A stretch of DNA of 64,000 nt from Sitta carolinensis (Eukaryota; Chordata; Aves; Passeriformes; Sittidae): contig CM063284.1 of the NCBI GenBank assembly GCA_032173965.1, positions 111,264,410-111,328,409 of the forward strand. The letters run 5' to 3'. Both the position numbers and the translations under genes were made by a program. Each line of letters starts with the position of its first letter. Position 1 is the first letter of the stretch. Below the pieces are notes generated by a model. That model saw only the letters and a program-made list of their open reading frames with translations. It did not search any database and was not told the DNA's origin. Positions 13,501-27,630 of this stretch are shown here, piece by piece.

Positions 13501-15180
13501 TCTGCTGAAAGCAGTAGATTTCCTCTCTGAGGCAGCAGCTTTCCTCACTATTGAATTCAAATATCGTCTAGTCATGACAACTACAGATGTTCATGTCTTT
13601 GTCCTATAACAATGGGATTATGCATTTTCCACTGCTTCTGAACAAATGCCAAAATTTGTAAATTCTGTTTGACATGAGGAAAAAATGTGCAAGGAAATTA
13701 ATTTGATTGAAACAAGTTATGTCACATCTTCAATATGGAGCTATAAATTAACTGGTTGTATTAACATAATGTAAGTGGGAAGTGGAGGACAATGTTAGCA
13801 AAGACACTTGGTGCCTAATCTTTCCAAAAGTGTTTTTAATTTCTTTATTTCTATTTAATTTAATGGTAAGTGGATATTTCCTTTCCAAGGGAGCTGTAAA
13901 CTGCCAAAGATTTCTTGCTGCAGCTTGGGCTGTTTAGTCATGATTAAAAATATCTGGGTTAGGAGCTCATCTATACCTTGGTGCTTCTGTGTATCTGAGT
14001 CACCTTTTTTATTTGGACTGCCAGGATTTGAGGGAGAATTGTAGCAATAACATCCTGAGAAAACAGGTATTTGAAGTGGATGCATGAACAGTTAGGAGAA
14101 TCATCATCTCTCAGGCTGTTTGTGTTTCAACAGTGCAAGTGGGAAGAGACAACTAAGTTTGTGGATTTTTAAGAAATTACTTGGAAATCAGCTTATATGT
14201 ACAAGGAGAAGGGGAAGAATTCAAAGCAAAAAGAGGTGTCACATCTGCTGTAGAGGTTGCAACTTCAGCAAATCAACGAATTGCAATTGGATAATTTCTT
14301 TTTAAATGCTTGCAAGGGTTGCACTTCATAGGATAACATCTGTAAGCTAGGTTTAGGAAACTCCTGTGTAGACAAATGGGTTGCATTCTGTGATTTATTT
14401 GATCCCTGCTGAATACATAAGAAGCTGTGTTTGGGGGTGATCTACCTGGCTGCAGTTGCTATTTAGGTAGTGCAAATCAGAAGAAATTAAAAAGTCATGC
14501 ATTGGACAAAATCATGAGAAAGAAGAATGATATTTGGAAATAAGATTTTTTTAATTTTTTTTTTTAAAGATAAGTGTACTTTTGGGTATTCCTAAGCTTT
14601 TTTGATAAAGAACTCCCAATTTCCTGATCAACCTTGTGTATAAACAGATTTCCATTATAAAAATGAAATTGAAAAATAAAAGCTAGGTATGATTCTTGCT
14701 TACTGATTCAGGCTTGTGGTTACCCTAGCATATTGGATAGCAAACCAACATACCTGGCCTCCCTGAAAAAAACCTGAAGGGATTGTCTCTGTCTGAGCTC
14801 ACCTGCTGAAATCCATAGAAGCAGAAGGTGGCAAAGTAGCTGCTTGCGCGATAAAACCATTTTAACAGAGCAGATAAACAGTCCAGTAGTCAAATACTAA
14901 TGAAGATCTTGTGTGTGCACACTGTGGATTGATAAAAATTGCTGATTGTTGTAGCACTTTGGTATCCTGATGTTTTGGTCTCAATTTGCAACCCTTAGTT
15001 CCACAGAGTAGAAATATATGCTTTTTTTTTTTCCTTTTCTCTATATGTTCTGGATAAACCTGTCTCATTCCTTTTTTTCCCCTGCAATTTATTTTTGTAT
15101 TTGGCACAATAAAATTGGAAGTACTGTAGCAAGTTTTGAGAGCGTGCAGAACTCCCAGGTACAAAGTGTTGTTCCTCAGC

Positions 15181-15660
15181 TCCGTTCACGTCACTGCCAG
15201 CGTTATTTATTACAACCGAATCTGTGACAGCACAGCAAAGTGATATTACAGCAAAACACGGGGATGTAGCGTGAAGGCGAGTGTCCAGCGTCGGTGCAGA
15301 CTGACACTTTTCTGTCCGCGGGTGAGCCCCTCGGTGAGCAGGCGCTCGCTGTCTTTATCCAAGCGTTCCCTGGAAGCCCAGGGTTGCGAGAGGGCACCCG
15401 CGGTGCGCCTGCCCCCCTGCATCCCCCAGCGTGTCTCTGCACACGCTGTTCGGTAAACAAACCCGGGAACCAGAGCGGGCTGGTTCGGAGCAGCCAGTTC
15501 ATTCACACAGACCTCTTGGAAAGCGCTGTCTTTGCGCAGCCCTGACGTACGGGCTGAGGGAAGCGGAGAAGGCAGTATTTATGTTTTCATTAATGCTTTT
15601 TATAGCCGCGAGCCAGCTGCAGCTAGTTAGCGTTAGCCTAGGACATCTATTAGCGTGCAG
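15181..15660. promoter_or_regulatory. CpG island within the large intron
   Basis: I counted 34 CpG dinucleotides in these 480 bases, about what base composition alone would give. The surrounding tens of kilobases show only scattered CpGs. That is the signature of a sequence kept unmethylated in the germline, usually a promoter or strong enhancer. A good donor-like GCGG|GTGAGC lies near 15322 on the + strand, so a first exon of an alternative SPIDR transcript or noncoding RNA could end there. Several overlapping open frames on both strands are expected from the raised GC content; none resembles a known protein. No clear TATA box was assigned. Confidence 0.45.
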
Positions 15661-18600
15661 ACCTCTTACGCAGGATAAAGGGCTTCTGATGGAAACAGAG
15701 TTGTTACTCATGGTACTCTCAGCTGCGTGTTTACATGAAGGCTGTTTGTGCTGACATAGGATATATATATATGTTAGAACAGCATGCACCTTTCTAATGA
15801 GCAAGTTTTCCAGGATTCAAGAGGATTTTGTGTAAAAACTTTCAGTGTAGCAAACTTTTTAGTGTATAAAAACTTGTAGTGTAGCTGAGATTTTGCATCT
15901 TTAAATGCCGTATTGCTTGTTTAAGAACTGTTATATTTAAATAATGCTTTGCAGCTATGCAGATGCTAAAATTATTTTGAGTTTACTTTGTAGGATGTAT
16001 TGTGAATAAGCAGTATTCCTGCAAGTCTTGAACACATCGGTTTGGGCTGTTGAAGTTTTTGCTATGAATTATGTAAGTGGCTGGCAGGAGCACAGGGTGA
16101 ATTGGTCCTAAGGGTTTGGTCTACAGAAATTGATGTCTCAGCTATCCTTCTCTGGTTTCTCCCAGTTTTTGCTTTTAAGATTTTCCCCCCTCTTCTTTTG
16201 GAAGCTAGTTAGTCAGAAGGGTATTTTAAAATAAATAACAAAAGCAACTGCAAAACAGAGAATGAGGAAGGCACCACAAGTTTTGTTTTTAGAACTCCAG
16301 TATGACAAACACCATGGTCTGGTATTTGCATCAGTAAGACAATTTCCTTTCCTGGTCAGTGAGTGTTCCCCTTTCAATTTTGACACCTCCATTCATCCAG
16401 GCAACCACAGAGACACCTAAAGAAGAGTAGAACATTTTGTCTATACTCTGGTTTGCATTTCTGTAGAAGGTGTGGAATGAATTTAGTGCTTTCTCAGAGA
16501 TAATTTAGTCCTAATAATTAGAGCTTTGGAATGGAATGTTTCAGCACTGACTTTCCTCTCAAGTAGTTTTCTTCAGAAAGTAGATAGTACTGACAACCAT
16601 CATCTCTATTCCTCTTCTTCCCAGGTCTTTTGCCGCTACTTGCAGTGTGTTTTACAGAAAGAAAATATTCCTTCACAATTGTAAAACGATCTCAGCATGA
16701 ATTTCCACTCCTCTTATCTTTGTCACAGTCCCACCAATTGTCAGTGATGAACTCTTTTCAGTCAAGGGGAATTAAAAAAGTTCATTGTAAAATGCTTTGT
16801 TTGCCTCTAAGCCTAACCTCATGAAAGCGTTGATTACATCAGCCTTCCTTATGTCAGAATTATACCTTTATGGTTCACAGAAAGAAGCTTTGTAGTGCTG
16901 TTCTTTTTCATGTGCGCAACAGAATCTGTGTGTGAAACTGCTGAGTAGCCCCACATGCCAGTGTCAACTCACATGGTCGAACTATTGTCTTAACAAGACA
17001 AAAAGTCGGGTTATCTCCCAGAATTGAATCACTTCTAATCTTCTGTTCAGATAAATTTCCTCCACCCATCCATTTAGGTACACCACCCGTAATGATCCAC
17101 TTGAGAGGAATGTGACAGGCTCTTGAAAGCCCCGTGAGGCTGTGGAACAGCAGCTCATGAATTATGCGTGTTCAGTGCCTACGGCCTTAATCTCAAAATA
17201 CAGATGGGAAAATTTATGTCGGCGGTATCTAGACTTCCCTACAGATCGTGTTTGTGATTTGGTTCTCTTTTGCCTTTGCAAACGTGGTCAAGGCTCAGTT
17301 CGTTCTAATTTCAAAGTCAGCTGATCTTTTGAGGACCAGAAGAATAATTTCTTACTCGGCAAATTGAAGCTTTGATGTGCTCACATTCTTCCTTGTAATG
17401 CAAACCAGCAAGATTGTCCTGGAATGTTTTGCACCATTCGTTAAATCTGCAGGAAACTTGTTCTGTGTGATCTGATAGAAAACATTTTTGTTCATTTTTA
17501 CTATTCTACTAAATGCTTCCTAAGTGTTAAGGTTTTTATATGCAGAAGGAAATGACCTATGTGGTGTCATCACGTGCTGGCCCTTGGGCTTGTTTCAGAA
17601 TTACTGTTCAGCCATTCAGAGTCCTTGCTCATTTGTACCTCATGCTCTTGTGACTGAAATGAAAACCTGCACAAGAACTTAGTTTGAGGAATGCGGATAA
17701 TTGGGAAAAGCAGTTTTGCCCAACCAGGTTTTCCCACAAAGATGGCTGGGACAGCCAGCGTCGTGCTGCTAGCTTTGGGTGTTGTGGTCACAGATACTGT
17801 ACCAGATACTGTATAGGCCACATAGCCTAAAAAGCAGTGTCTTTCTACTCCAAACATTTGGCAAAGGTATTTCTAGTGCTTTCTCAAAGTTCATACTTCT
17901 GTGTCATCCAGCTCAACACAGCCAAATTTAACATAGCTAGATCCTGACTGCCCAGTCCTTTCCTGAGTCAGTTGCCAGTTGTGTTTAATTTTTGATTTAA
18001 TATATGGCTAGTTTTTCCAACATGCAAAGAACATGTGTTTGAGGGCAAGGAGGCATTTTTAACCATGGCGAGGCACCTGGTTACAACATGGATTTTCCCA
18101 TTCCTCAAATGCTGTGATAGTCTAGGACTGTACATAATTAGGTCCTATAACAAAGTGAAATAATTTTTACTAAATCTGGCAGGGGATTTTCCACTTATTT
18201 TTTGGATGGATTTTTCTAATTGCTTGAGGATGGTCTTTTTCTTGTGTGTTCTGTCCATAGGATCCTAATGAGGCACATGATATGTGGGAGGCATGGATAA
18301 GAGAGAGATAAAGCTGTAATTTCTGTCATCAGGCAGTACTGGGTTGACAACTACTAATTTTTATCTTATCTATTCACCATATACCTTACTCCTTATGCTG
18401 AGTAATTGCCAGAAACTCCCTTCTTTGGCCCCTTTGTGAAATGTTTAATGCATATTTTCTCTCTCTGTATTATGTTAGTGTATTTAATATCTGAGAAATA
18501 ATTGCTTTGCGTGCTTGAAAAAAAGAAATTATTGTCTGGGGGTTCAGATGTACCAATTGAATGGATGCTGAAGAAGAGGGAGTTTTAAGGAGGTATTGGA

Positions 18601-18720
18601 ATTGGAGACCTTGATGTGTTTTGGAAATCCATACACAGTACAACTCACTGCAGTAAAGATAAGACAACAGAAAAAATTAATGGTGATTTCTGTAGGTTAT
18701 CTACATGGCCTATTGTTCTT

Positions 18721-18731
18721 CACACACGTGC

Positions 18732-18791
<60 letters not shown>

Positions 18792-18796
18792 ACATT
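18721..18796. repeat. (CA)n microsatellite
   Basis: More than 30 CA units, nearly perfect, bracketed by CACGTGCAC-like interruptions at both ends. Frames reading HTHTHT across it are artefacts. It is likely length-polymorphic. Confidence 0.97.
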
Positions 18797-21700
18797 TGTT
18801 CCATCCATCTGCTGAAATTTGCTAAAAGCATGTGAACCGTCTGTGCAAACTGCTGCATATCTCATGTCCCCAGTGTGATGGGGTATAAACCTGGTTAAAG
18901 TTTCTAGACATTCTGTAGTAATTGGTATATGTGCCTCATGGAAGAAGGGGTGGGGGGGAATTATTCATATGTTGCTATTTGCCAGTAACATTTTTTCATT
19001 TCCGTTTTTATTTTGAAGTGCTGCTTAAAGATTTCAGATTAGTCTGAATTGATGGTCTCTGCTAAGATTAAAGTTACAGTGTCTATAGACCAATTCTCAC
19101 TTTATGGTTGAACATGGAAAACTGTCAAAAACGTTTTAATGCCAATGATAGACAATGTCTGAACTACTCCCTTTGCCCCGCCCCCAGTTATTAATGACCT
19201 CCTAATACCAGTTTCCTTCACCAGTTAAATCCCATTTTCTCAATCACCCACATTTAAAATCTAAAAACTCAGATGTTTTGTTCTCAACAGTACTTCTGGT
19301 GTGAGTCTCTTCTTGCAATTAGTCAGACTCACAGGTTTATTTCATTCTATTGTGAAGAAAATACTGGCTGACCAGTCTTTTCCAAGTGAGGAAGAAGGAA
19401 GGAAGGCAAGATTGGAGGAGCGTTTCCATACTGGGCACTTTAGGTCAAGCATGAATGTACAGAAAGGTGTTGAAATATTGGGAGAAGCTGTAGGCAATAA
19501 GTGAAAGTGATGGTCTTGTTGGGCAGCTTCCCATGGGAGTTGGCAGGATGGTGACCTGTGAAAGATGTGTAGGGTTAATTCTATTAATGAGCAAGTGCTC
19601 AACTACTCTCCCAGTCACTGGCTCTCCTGGCTTGTGTCTGCTAAGCTATCCAGTAGGGAAGTGGGAAAATTAAAAAGAAATCCAAAGCAAACCCTTTTTA
19701 TTACGAAATTATGACCATTTTCATTTTCAACATAATTAGTTCTGAAAATTCAGAACCTTCAACCCATGCTCGCCACTCCCTTCCTCCACTGCCCCAGCAA
19801 TGCAGAAGAATGCAGATAGTCAGTTTCCCTCTTTGCTGAGGCTTACCTGTATGCAGAATTCTGGAGATGAATGCCAAATATGTGGAGTGCACATTTAAAC
19901 TCTGGTAATTTCCCACAGTAAAACTATTTTGTTTTGCTCACCTGAAGGAATTTTAGTTTAGCTAGGGATTAGTAACAGAAACTTGTTCAGTGATACCTTG
20001 TCCAGTGTTTTTCCCACCAAATGATTTCTTGAATTACCTTTCATCTTCAGCTCTTGGTCTAGGGACTAAGAGTTCTCTATTCATCTTAGCAACAACTCTC
20101 AGTGGGTATCACACACTTCCCAACAAACCCGTCTGCTTCTGAGAGGCGGGAGAGAGGGAAGGCCACCAGAGTGTGCTTGTGGAGAAGGCAGGAATGCCAG
20201 TGCTGCAGGGGAGTGGAGCAGAGGGGATGTCTGGGTGGGGGCCAGGGTGGCCATGGGGAAATGTGACCCCATGGGAGACTGCTGTGCTGGAAGGGCCGAG
20301 CGTATGTGCAGGCATGGAGCAGGAGCCCAGAAAACATGTGGCTCCTGCTGTTGCTGAACCCCATGCTGCCAAGTCTCCGTGGAGGCCTCTGGTGTGGGTT
20401 CAGTAGCTTCTGGCAGCCAGGGGCTCTCTGCATTGCTCATTTGTCCTTTGGCTAGAGCTTGCAAAGCATAGCTCCATCGACAGCTTATCACATGCTCTTC
20501 CCCTCTCCCTGAAGCTCTCCAGTAGCACATGGCCTTTCTCCTTTCCCCTACTTCGTGAGCTGCTTAGAGTGCTTTTTCAGAACACCCTACAGTTTGCTTG
20601 GCTTCTTACTGCCTGTAAATGCTCTCCCTTCCCAAAGAACTAAAAATCTCTTCATTTTAAGACCTGACAATTAAGGTGATTCCAAAATAGCTTGAGGGAG
20701 AATGAATTCAAGTTACATCACTGGGACCATGCAGTGTCTCAGCAGAGACTAGTTCAGCTCGAAGTGAAGTGTGTTTGAAAGCATGTGTAGTGTTTGTGAG
20801 CTGGAAGCAACCCCTGCCTGTAGGTAGCCTGATATTTTCCACTATGAAAAATTCTTGTGACTTTTTATTTGCAAAGCTGTTTCAACTCCATTGTTTGCTG
20901 TAGACGTTTGATGTTCAGAGGGGAATGCCCTCGAGGTGGGAAAATGCCTTGTTTTCTTTGGCAGCGGCTACAGCTGGCTCTCCCATGGAAACAGTTGGGT
21001 TGGAAAGGGAGGAGGGGGAGAGAGATAAAGGATAGGCTATCCTTCTCCAGCCTGAGATGTTCATGCCACCCCAAGCAGGAAATATTTCAAGATGCAGGAC
21101 AGAGAGCTGAAGTAAAGGTGTTCCCAAGACATCCTCCCAAGCAGGGTATAAACCACACCGTTCCATCTCCCTCTCTGAGGGTATCACATGATACTTTCCA
21201 TGTGTGTGAAGCAACAGGTGGGTGGCACTTACCTGTAACCTGACCCGGGGCTGACAGAATTCCTCTTTCTTACCCAGCAGTGGGACTGAAATGTCCCCTG
21301 ATTCAAACAGTACTGGTCTGCTCAAGCTGTGGGCCTGCTAAGACATCCTTTAACCATATGTTGAGAGGCACAGGTGCAAAATGCTCAAAAGAGATGTAAT
21401 ACCGGATTTCTGCAGAATAAATAGATGAACTGAAAACCGAATGTGTCATCTGTTGACTTCAGAGTACTTAACCTATCACCTTCAGATTCTAAACAGGAAG
21501 GTTTAGTAAGTTTTATCTATATCTGCTTCTGAATTATATATTAAAAAAAAAGTCCACAAGAACACAACTTAAGATGTGTGTGGGCTTATATATGTGTTTA
21601 TATGAATGAATGATGCATATAAATTCTGTGTTTACTCTTTCTAGGCCCATGTTTTTTTCCCAGAACAGCACAGCCTGTTGCAATTTCGATTTTTTGGATC

Positions 21701-24700
21701 AAGCTGTTCTTTCCATTTTCTGCTGGTTTATCAGCTGTGAATTTCTATTTTCACAGCACCAACTTGACATCTCTGTACTAGTTTGCAGCCAGTATATATT
21801 TATTAATGGACTTTAAAGTTTTACCTTTCTCTGTCTCTCTCCCTTACTTGGGGTTATACAATAGAAAGAGATTAATATTGCTAAATAGTTACTATTTGTT
21901 TGCAGAATTGATGTGGCATGTAAAGCAAATAATTACACATACAAATAGTACTGGTACTCGCAGCTATTTCTCCTGCATACGCACATAAGGGATTTACACA
22001 CTTGTAAGGTCATATTTTGCTTACATAAACGATCTTATCTCCTTGCACCCTGTGCTGTGTGGTATTCCAAACATTGTGGGGAACATGAAAAATGTCAATA
22101 GTGTATACAAATCATTTTGGCATATGGCATACAGTATAGACCAGTTGAAGAACATGTGGAATGGGGCAGGACAGTGATTAGAATTTTATTCGGGAATTTG
22201 TATTTATTTTGGTTGTTTCACAATCAAAGTAGTTTGTTCATTCATGGTGAATAAAAGTTTTCTCTGAACAATTAAAGTGAGCTGGGCTAAGGAGGTGCTT
22301 CTCTGAAATGAACTGAGAAATTAAAAAGAACCCCAAAAAGTAGCATTGGAGGAGGGAAGAGAGTCAAGGAATGTTGGGAAATGTTGGACCAGTTTTTAAG
22401 GAGTTCTATTAGAACTGCAACACTGCAGGAGTCACTGACAGTCGCCCCAAGGTGCGACCAGAGGGTGGGCTTGGGACCAGCATCTCCTATTCTCCCTGTG
22501 GGAAAATGTAGAGAGAACACTCTAGTTCTTGGATCTCATACAGGAAAATGAATCCCAGAATGTGTTAATCTGGAGGGAGTGGGAAAGAGAGGATAGGAAG
22601 GAGATGTGGGAAAAGAAGAGGAGGAGATGCACATTCATTTTATTTATTGTGGTTGTTAAGGTGTGCCTAGGATTGGTTGATGGAGATTGGATTAGGTGGT
22701 AATTGAGTAACAATTAATTAATCAGATAATCATTAATTCTGACCAGATAATGAGGGAGGGTAGGAGAAACTGTGTGTTTAAACAAAAGCGGTTTTAGTTG
22801 AGTGCAACTATCTATTACTTAAGGGGACTGGAGGGAGGGGGTAACTAGACATTGCCATCTTTGTCAAGAAATCCTTTAAACACCAATTTAGTCATTTTTT
22901 CATAGTGGATTGATCCAAGATTTGGCCCTGCTTCCTTTTTCTTCCATTATCTTCTCTCTTAGAGGTTGTATGCACCTTCATTGCTCAAGTCTGTGGGCTG
23001 CTGGGATTTTCCCACTTAAAAAACACATCTCTCCATGTTACTCTCTTAAGTTAATACAAACCACTGGCAAAGAGTGAGTAGTTCTTAATAAGTAACTGAA
23101 CCCTCTCTTGAATAAAAGAACATTTTAAGTTTATCTAGGTATGTTACAAGTGAAAGGGAGAAATGAACCTCAGGCATACTTTTATTTAAAAAATACCAAT
23201 ATTAAAAAAAAAAACCCAAGAAACAAACACTATAACATGTAGGGAGTTTAAGTCTTGATTGCATTATCAGGGTCTTTTAACTTTCTTCGTATTTTTCCTT
23301 CTTGTAATTCTGCTGAAAAATCTTGATGTTACTGGTAGAACGACAAAATATAGGAATTGAGGTAATTGCATTAAGGGAGTACTGAAAAAAATCCTGATAA
23401 TTCAGTTTCTCCTGCTTTAGAGACTTAGAGATGGCGTCATCCTTTAAGTTAGCATAATATAATAATATTAAGGATTTCTGATGGTATTTAAAACTGACTG
23501 TTGAATGTTTTAAACAGGTTGAAAAAAAATTGCCATTAGCCTATTTGCATAGTCTTAAATTGCCTTTGTAAAAGAGAGGCTGGGTAAGAAACTGAGGAAA
23601 GATACTGCCATTTGAATATTGAAGTAGTGATTCATTTAATGCTTTAAATAAATACAGGATTTTTAACTAGTGTATGTTTATTTAGGTCCAAATTATTATT
23701 TGTGAGTTGCTTGACATTCCAAAAACCAGAGAACAAAAGACTCGTTATACATAATTTTAAAAGGTGTGGCAATCAGGTAGGATTATCTCTTTTACCATGT
23801 CATATCTTGATGCTTTGTTAGGGCATATTACCCTTTTCTTTTATCCTAGAAGAAATATGGTAAGCCACATACAAATAATCCTTTATTTTTAAAAAAATTA
23901 CTCCATTTGACTATATTTTAGATATATTAGGCAGCAGTTAACATAGTCCTGAAATTTTCAATAAACTGAAGTGTAATGCAGCATTTTATCCCTCATGAGA
24001 AAGAAACTGCAATTACTATGCCAACTTCTTTAAGAAATATGATTAACGTTTGAAGTCACATGACTAATAATACCAGCTGATAAATGTTCTCCATTTGACT
24101 GACAGGCAGCAGGTTAACTAGTGAACAGTCAAATAAGTAAGATACTGGAGGCTTTTCAAGAAGGATCAGTTATTTAGCATAGCTCAGTTCCCAGGAAAAA
24201 GTAGTTTATTTTCCTCCTGTCAGTCCTGTTTTTCAATTATTTTGTTCTCTCCTCAGAGGCCAAGCTCTATGACATCTTTATGCATAATTGTGGTGACACA
24301 TAGTGCTGTGAAAATAATTCTGCTAAATATCTCTTGCCTGTTCCTTTGGAAGGTTAAATCTTTGGCGTATTGGACATCTGAGAAGCAAAATTTGCTTTAT
24401 TGTTACTGACTTCCTTTCCTGGTGTGACACCATTAAGGTGGTACCACAAAGAGAACTCTCCTAGATGTTTGCAGGACATTTCAGGAAAACTTGCACCCAA
24501 GGTTTTGTTACACTGATTGTGTAACAATAATCTGGTGCCCCAGATTATTTTTGAGCTACACTGGGGAGTTTATAGGAAGTTGCATCAAATACTGGAAGTG
24601 ATAATAAAACCTTGGTCTTACCACAATCATGTTTGAATTTTGAAAATAAACCTCATCTTTGCATGCTCTTTGGACTTTGGTCTTGACAATTACTGAGGGA

Positions 24701-27110
24701 TCAGGGGAGGATCATCTTTCCCAAGAAGCCAGGAGCCATGCATCATTTTATAGGTATAAGGAAGAGGAGGCAATCTTCTGTATTTTCAGTAGCTAAAAAT
24801 CACATAAAGTTTATAGTGCAACAGGGGTGGTGTGCGTGCCATTGAATTTTCTCTGGAGAAAGTTTGTATCTTACTTGGTTGGAGGAAGAAGAGAGCTTTG
24901 ATGTCCATGTACACTCAGGCCAGCATGTTCCTGCTTGTAGAGTTAGAGTGAGATTCAGCTCCCTATACACACTGATCAAAACACATCTGATATACTTTCC
25001 TAGGTGTTCCTGTGGATTTCTCAGACTTAGATAAATGGGTTTGTAGTACTGAGGGCTAAAAACAGCAGAAATTGCAGTGTCCACTCAAGCCTCAGACCCC
25101 TCTTCTTTCACTGGGGTGAATAAACTGTGTTTTATATTTGTTTAAAATTCTGAAATCTGCAAGCAGAACATGTTTCGTATTTAGAAAGAAAATATTCAGT
25201 CTTCATCATTCCAAGAGTTCTTTAGAGTAGGAGCATTTAAAATACTGTCTCATAAACTGAATTGCAACAAACAGCTCTCAAAGGCTACTGGAGTTCAATG
25301 AGAGGTTTGGGAAGTGACCAGTAGTTATGTATTACATCAGGTGTCTAATAAGTAGCATTATCTTGTAAGTATTTTCACTTCCTCTGTAATGCTAAATCTA
25401 GGTCCAAATGTACATAAATTACCATTACCTCCATATGATGGGCTGGACTATTTGGATATCCATTTCACATATGGATAATACTATTCCAATCTGAAAATAA
25501 ATGTAGAAGGAGCTTGTGAATGGTAAATGGTAGAGGCAAAATTGGCATCTCAGTAGTAAAAGCCCCAAGTGCCTGTCAGAAAGGAGCATAGATACCTCAT
25601 TTGCTTTGCTGAATTTTGATATTAAAGACCACCTTTAACATTTCGTGCAGGAGTTGTTTTTATTTTTATTTTGCCTGCTACCTTTGTGAAAGGAAATATT
25701 TAATATTTTTTCCCATAAATGTTTACCCATAGCTCTCCCAAATTAAGAATGTCTCACTCTACAGGAATGTGAACAAAAACCAAATAAAGCTTGTAGGCTT
25801 CACAACACGGTCATTCGTGCCAATGCTCTGGCCTGTGCTTGATGATGACCCAGAGTCTGACAGTTTATATCCATTTAGTTCTTTAAAAAGAGAAAACATT
25901 ATTTCTTTTCTTTTTTTTCTCCCTCCCTTTATATCAGCAAGAAAAATTGCTGGGTTTGTGACCATTTCCTTAAAGAGGTAGTATTTTATTCATTATGAAA
26001 AAAAAAAAAATTCTTGCAAGTACGAAATGATAAACCAAATGAAACAATGTGTGTAACAGTCTAATTTACCAGCTGATCTGACTCAGTCCAAGGAAAGGAG
26101 ATACTAAAGGGAATATGTTCATTTGAACATAATAATTTGTCACTCCAGTGTATTTCAAGTGTTGCAGATGTCACTGAAGAATCTTGAAACAATTTTTTAA
26201 ATAAAACTGATTTACCAGTAAAATGGAAAATCACTACAGCAGACCATTAAACGACATCCACATTTGAAGCTTTAGGTAAGTTGAATGAATTCAGTAAATT
26301 ATACGGAAGGTACATGAGAAGAAATAAGAGCCAGAAATGTAGTTGGCAGTTGGACACAGATTGAAATTTGAATTCGAAAGCCTGAACTTCATTTTGAGGA
26401 CTGTTTTACATATTTGGTGTTAGTGAACTGATTCTGCTGGGGAAATTAGATTATGTGTTTGTGTGTTTTGGTAGTGTTCAGTCCTAAATGCACATTGGCA
26501 AACTGAAAAGACAAAATAGACTTTAAAATATGCAAAAAAGGTTAATGTTTAATAGGGTTTTAAACATGTTTTCATTAGATTTGCTTTCAGTGATTTTGAA
26601 GTGTTTGGCTGGTCCTGCTAGGTTAAGCTTACATTTTTAAATTTGCCTGTCTGTTCTGCAGTTATAAAATTAAAATGCAATATTGTTTCTAATGTTACAT
26701 TGTGCACTATCATTTGGGTAAAAATTACTTTTCCAAGTGTTGTTCTTGCAAAAATAACAATCCCGCTATCTGTGGGGATTCAGACCAACATTTCCATCAA
26801 AACCAAGCCAAAAGACAAATGCTTGAGGCAGGAGGATTGTAATGGACCTTCAACCAGTGTCAGAAAGCCCATTAGTTTTTATGCTTCATCTTGGGCGTGA
26901 CAAAGCTGTGATCTCTCATTGGGAAATACATGCTGAATTATTCTCTCTCTCTAATCTGCTTTGAAATTAATCTGACTCCATGTCTATCTCCCTAGATTTC
27001 CTCACCCTAGTAAGCTGTCTTTTTGCCACTTCATGCCAGGGTGCCCATTCAGATGACCTGGAATAGCTGTTTGTGATGCTAAGTCAGCAAACTGATGCCA
27101 AAAAAACCCG

Positions 27111-27630
27111 GAATCATAAAACTATATTGAAGGGACCTTTAAAGACTGTCTCATCCAACCACCCTGCCTTGACCAAGGACATATTCAACTAGATAAGGTG
27201 TTTCAGAACCTCATCCAACCTGACCTAGAATTTTTCCAGGGATGTGGCATCTACCACTTGTACGGAAAACCTGTTGCAGTGTTTCACCACCCTCATTGTA
27301 AAAAAAAAATAAATTCTTCCATATATCTGGTCTGAATCTACCCTCTTTTAATTTAAAACCATTACCCCTTTTCCTATCACAACAAATCTAATTGAAAAAT
27401 TTGTCCCCATCTTCCTTATAAGCCTTCTTTAAATATTAAAGGACAATAAGTTCCTCCCAGAGTCTTCTCTTCCCCAGGCTGATCAATCCCAATTGTCTCA
27501 GCAGCCTGTGTTCATAGGAGAGGTGCTCCAGCCCTCTGGTCATTTTTGCAGTCCTCCTGTGGAGCTGCTCCAACAGGTCTCATGGCTTTCCTGTGCTGAA
27601 AGCTCCAGAGCTGGATGTAGTACTGCAGGT
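27111..27630 (-). mobile_element. CR1 LINE fragment, 3' part, antisense orientation
   Basis: Read on the + strand this is the reverse complement of the CR1 3' end. It opens with GAATCATAAAACTATA, a decayed form of the terminal repeat, followed by CTCATCCAACCACCCTGCC, GGGATGTGGCATCTACCAC and TTTCACCACCCTC. Near the end are AGGAGAGGTGCTCCAGCCCT and CCAGAGCTGGATGTAGTACT. The element is about 520 bp, 5'-truncated, with the true 3' end near 27111. It is longer and more complete than the copy at 13192 and in the opposite orientation. A small A-run interrupts it near 27300. Confidence 0.93.

Noticed and set aside
15246..15804. Several overlapping frames of 61-107 codons on both strands
   Set aside because: They coincide with the CpG island, where high GC removes stops by chance. 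Frames overlap on both strands and none resembles a known protein.
18596..18835. Frames rich in His-Thr
   Set aside because: These are translations of the (CA)n microsatellite.
20086..20530. Reverse frames up to 143 codons, Pro/Ser/His-rich
   Set aside because: Locally GC-rich intron sequence with overlapping frames on both strands. Low-complexity composition and no homology.
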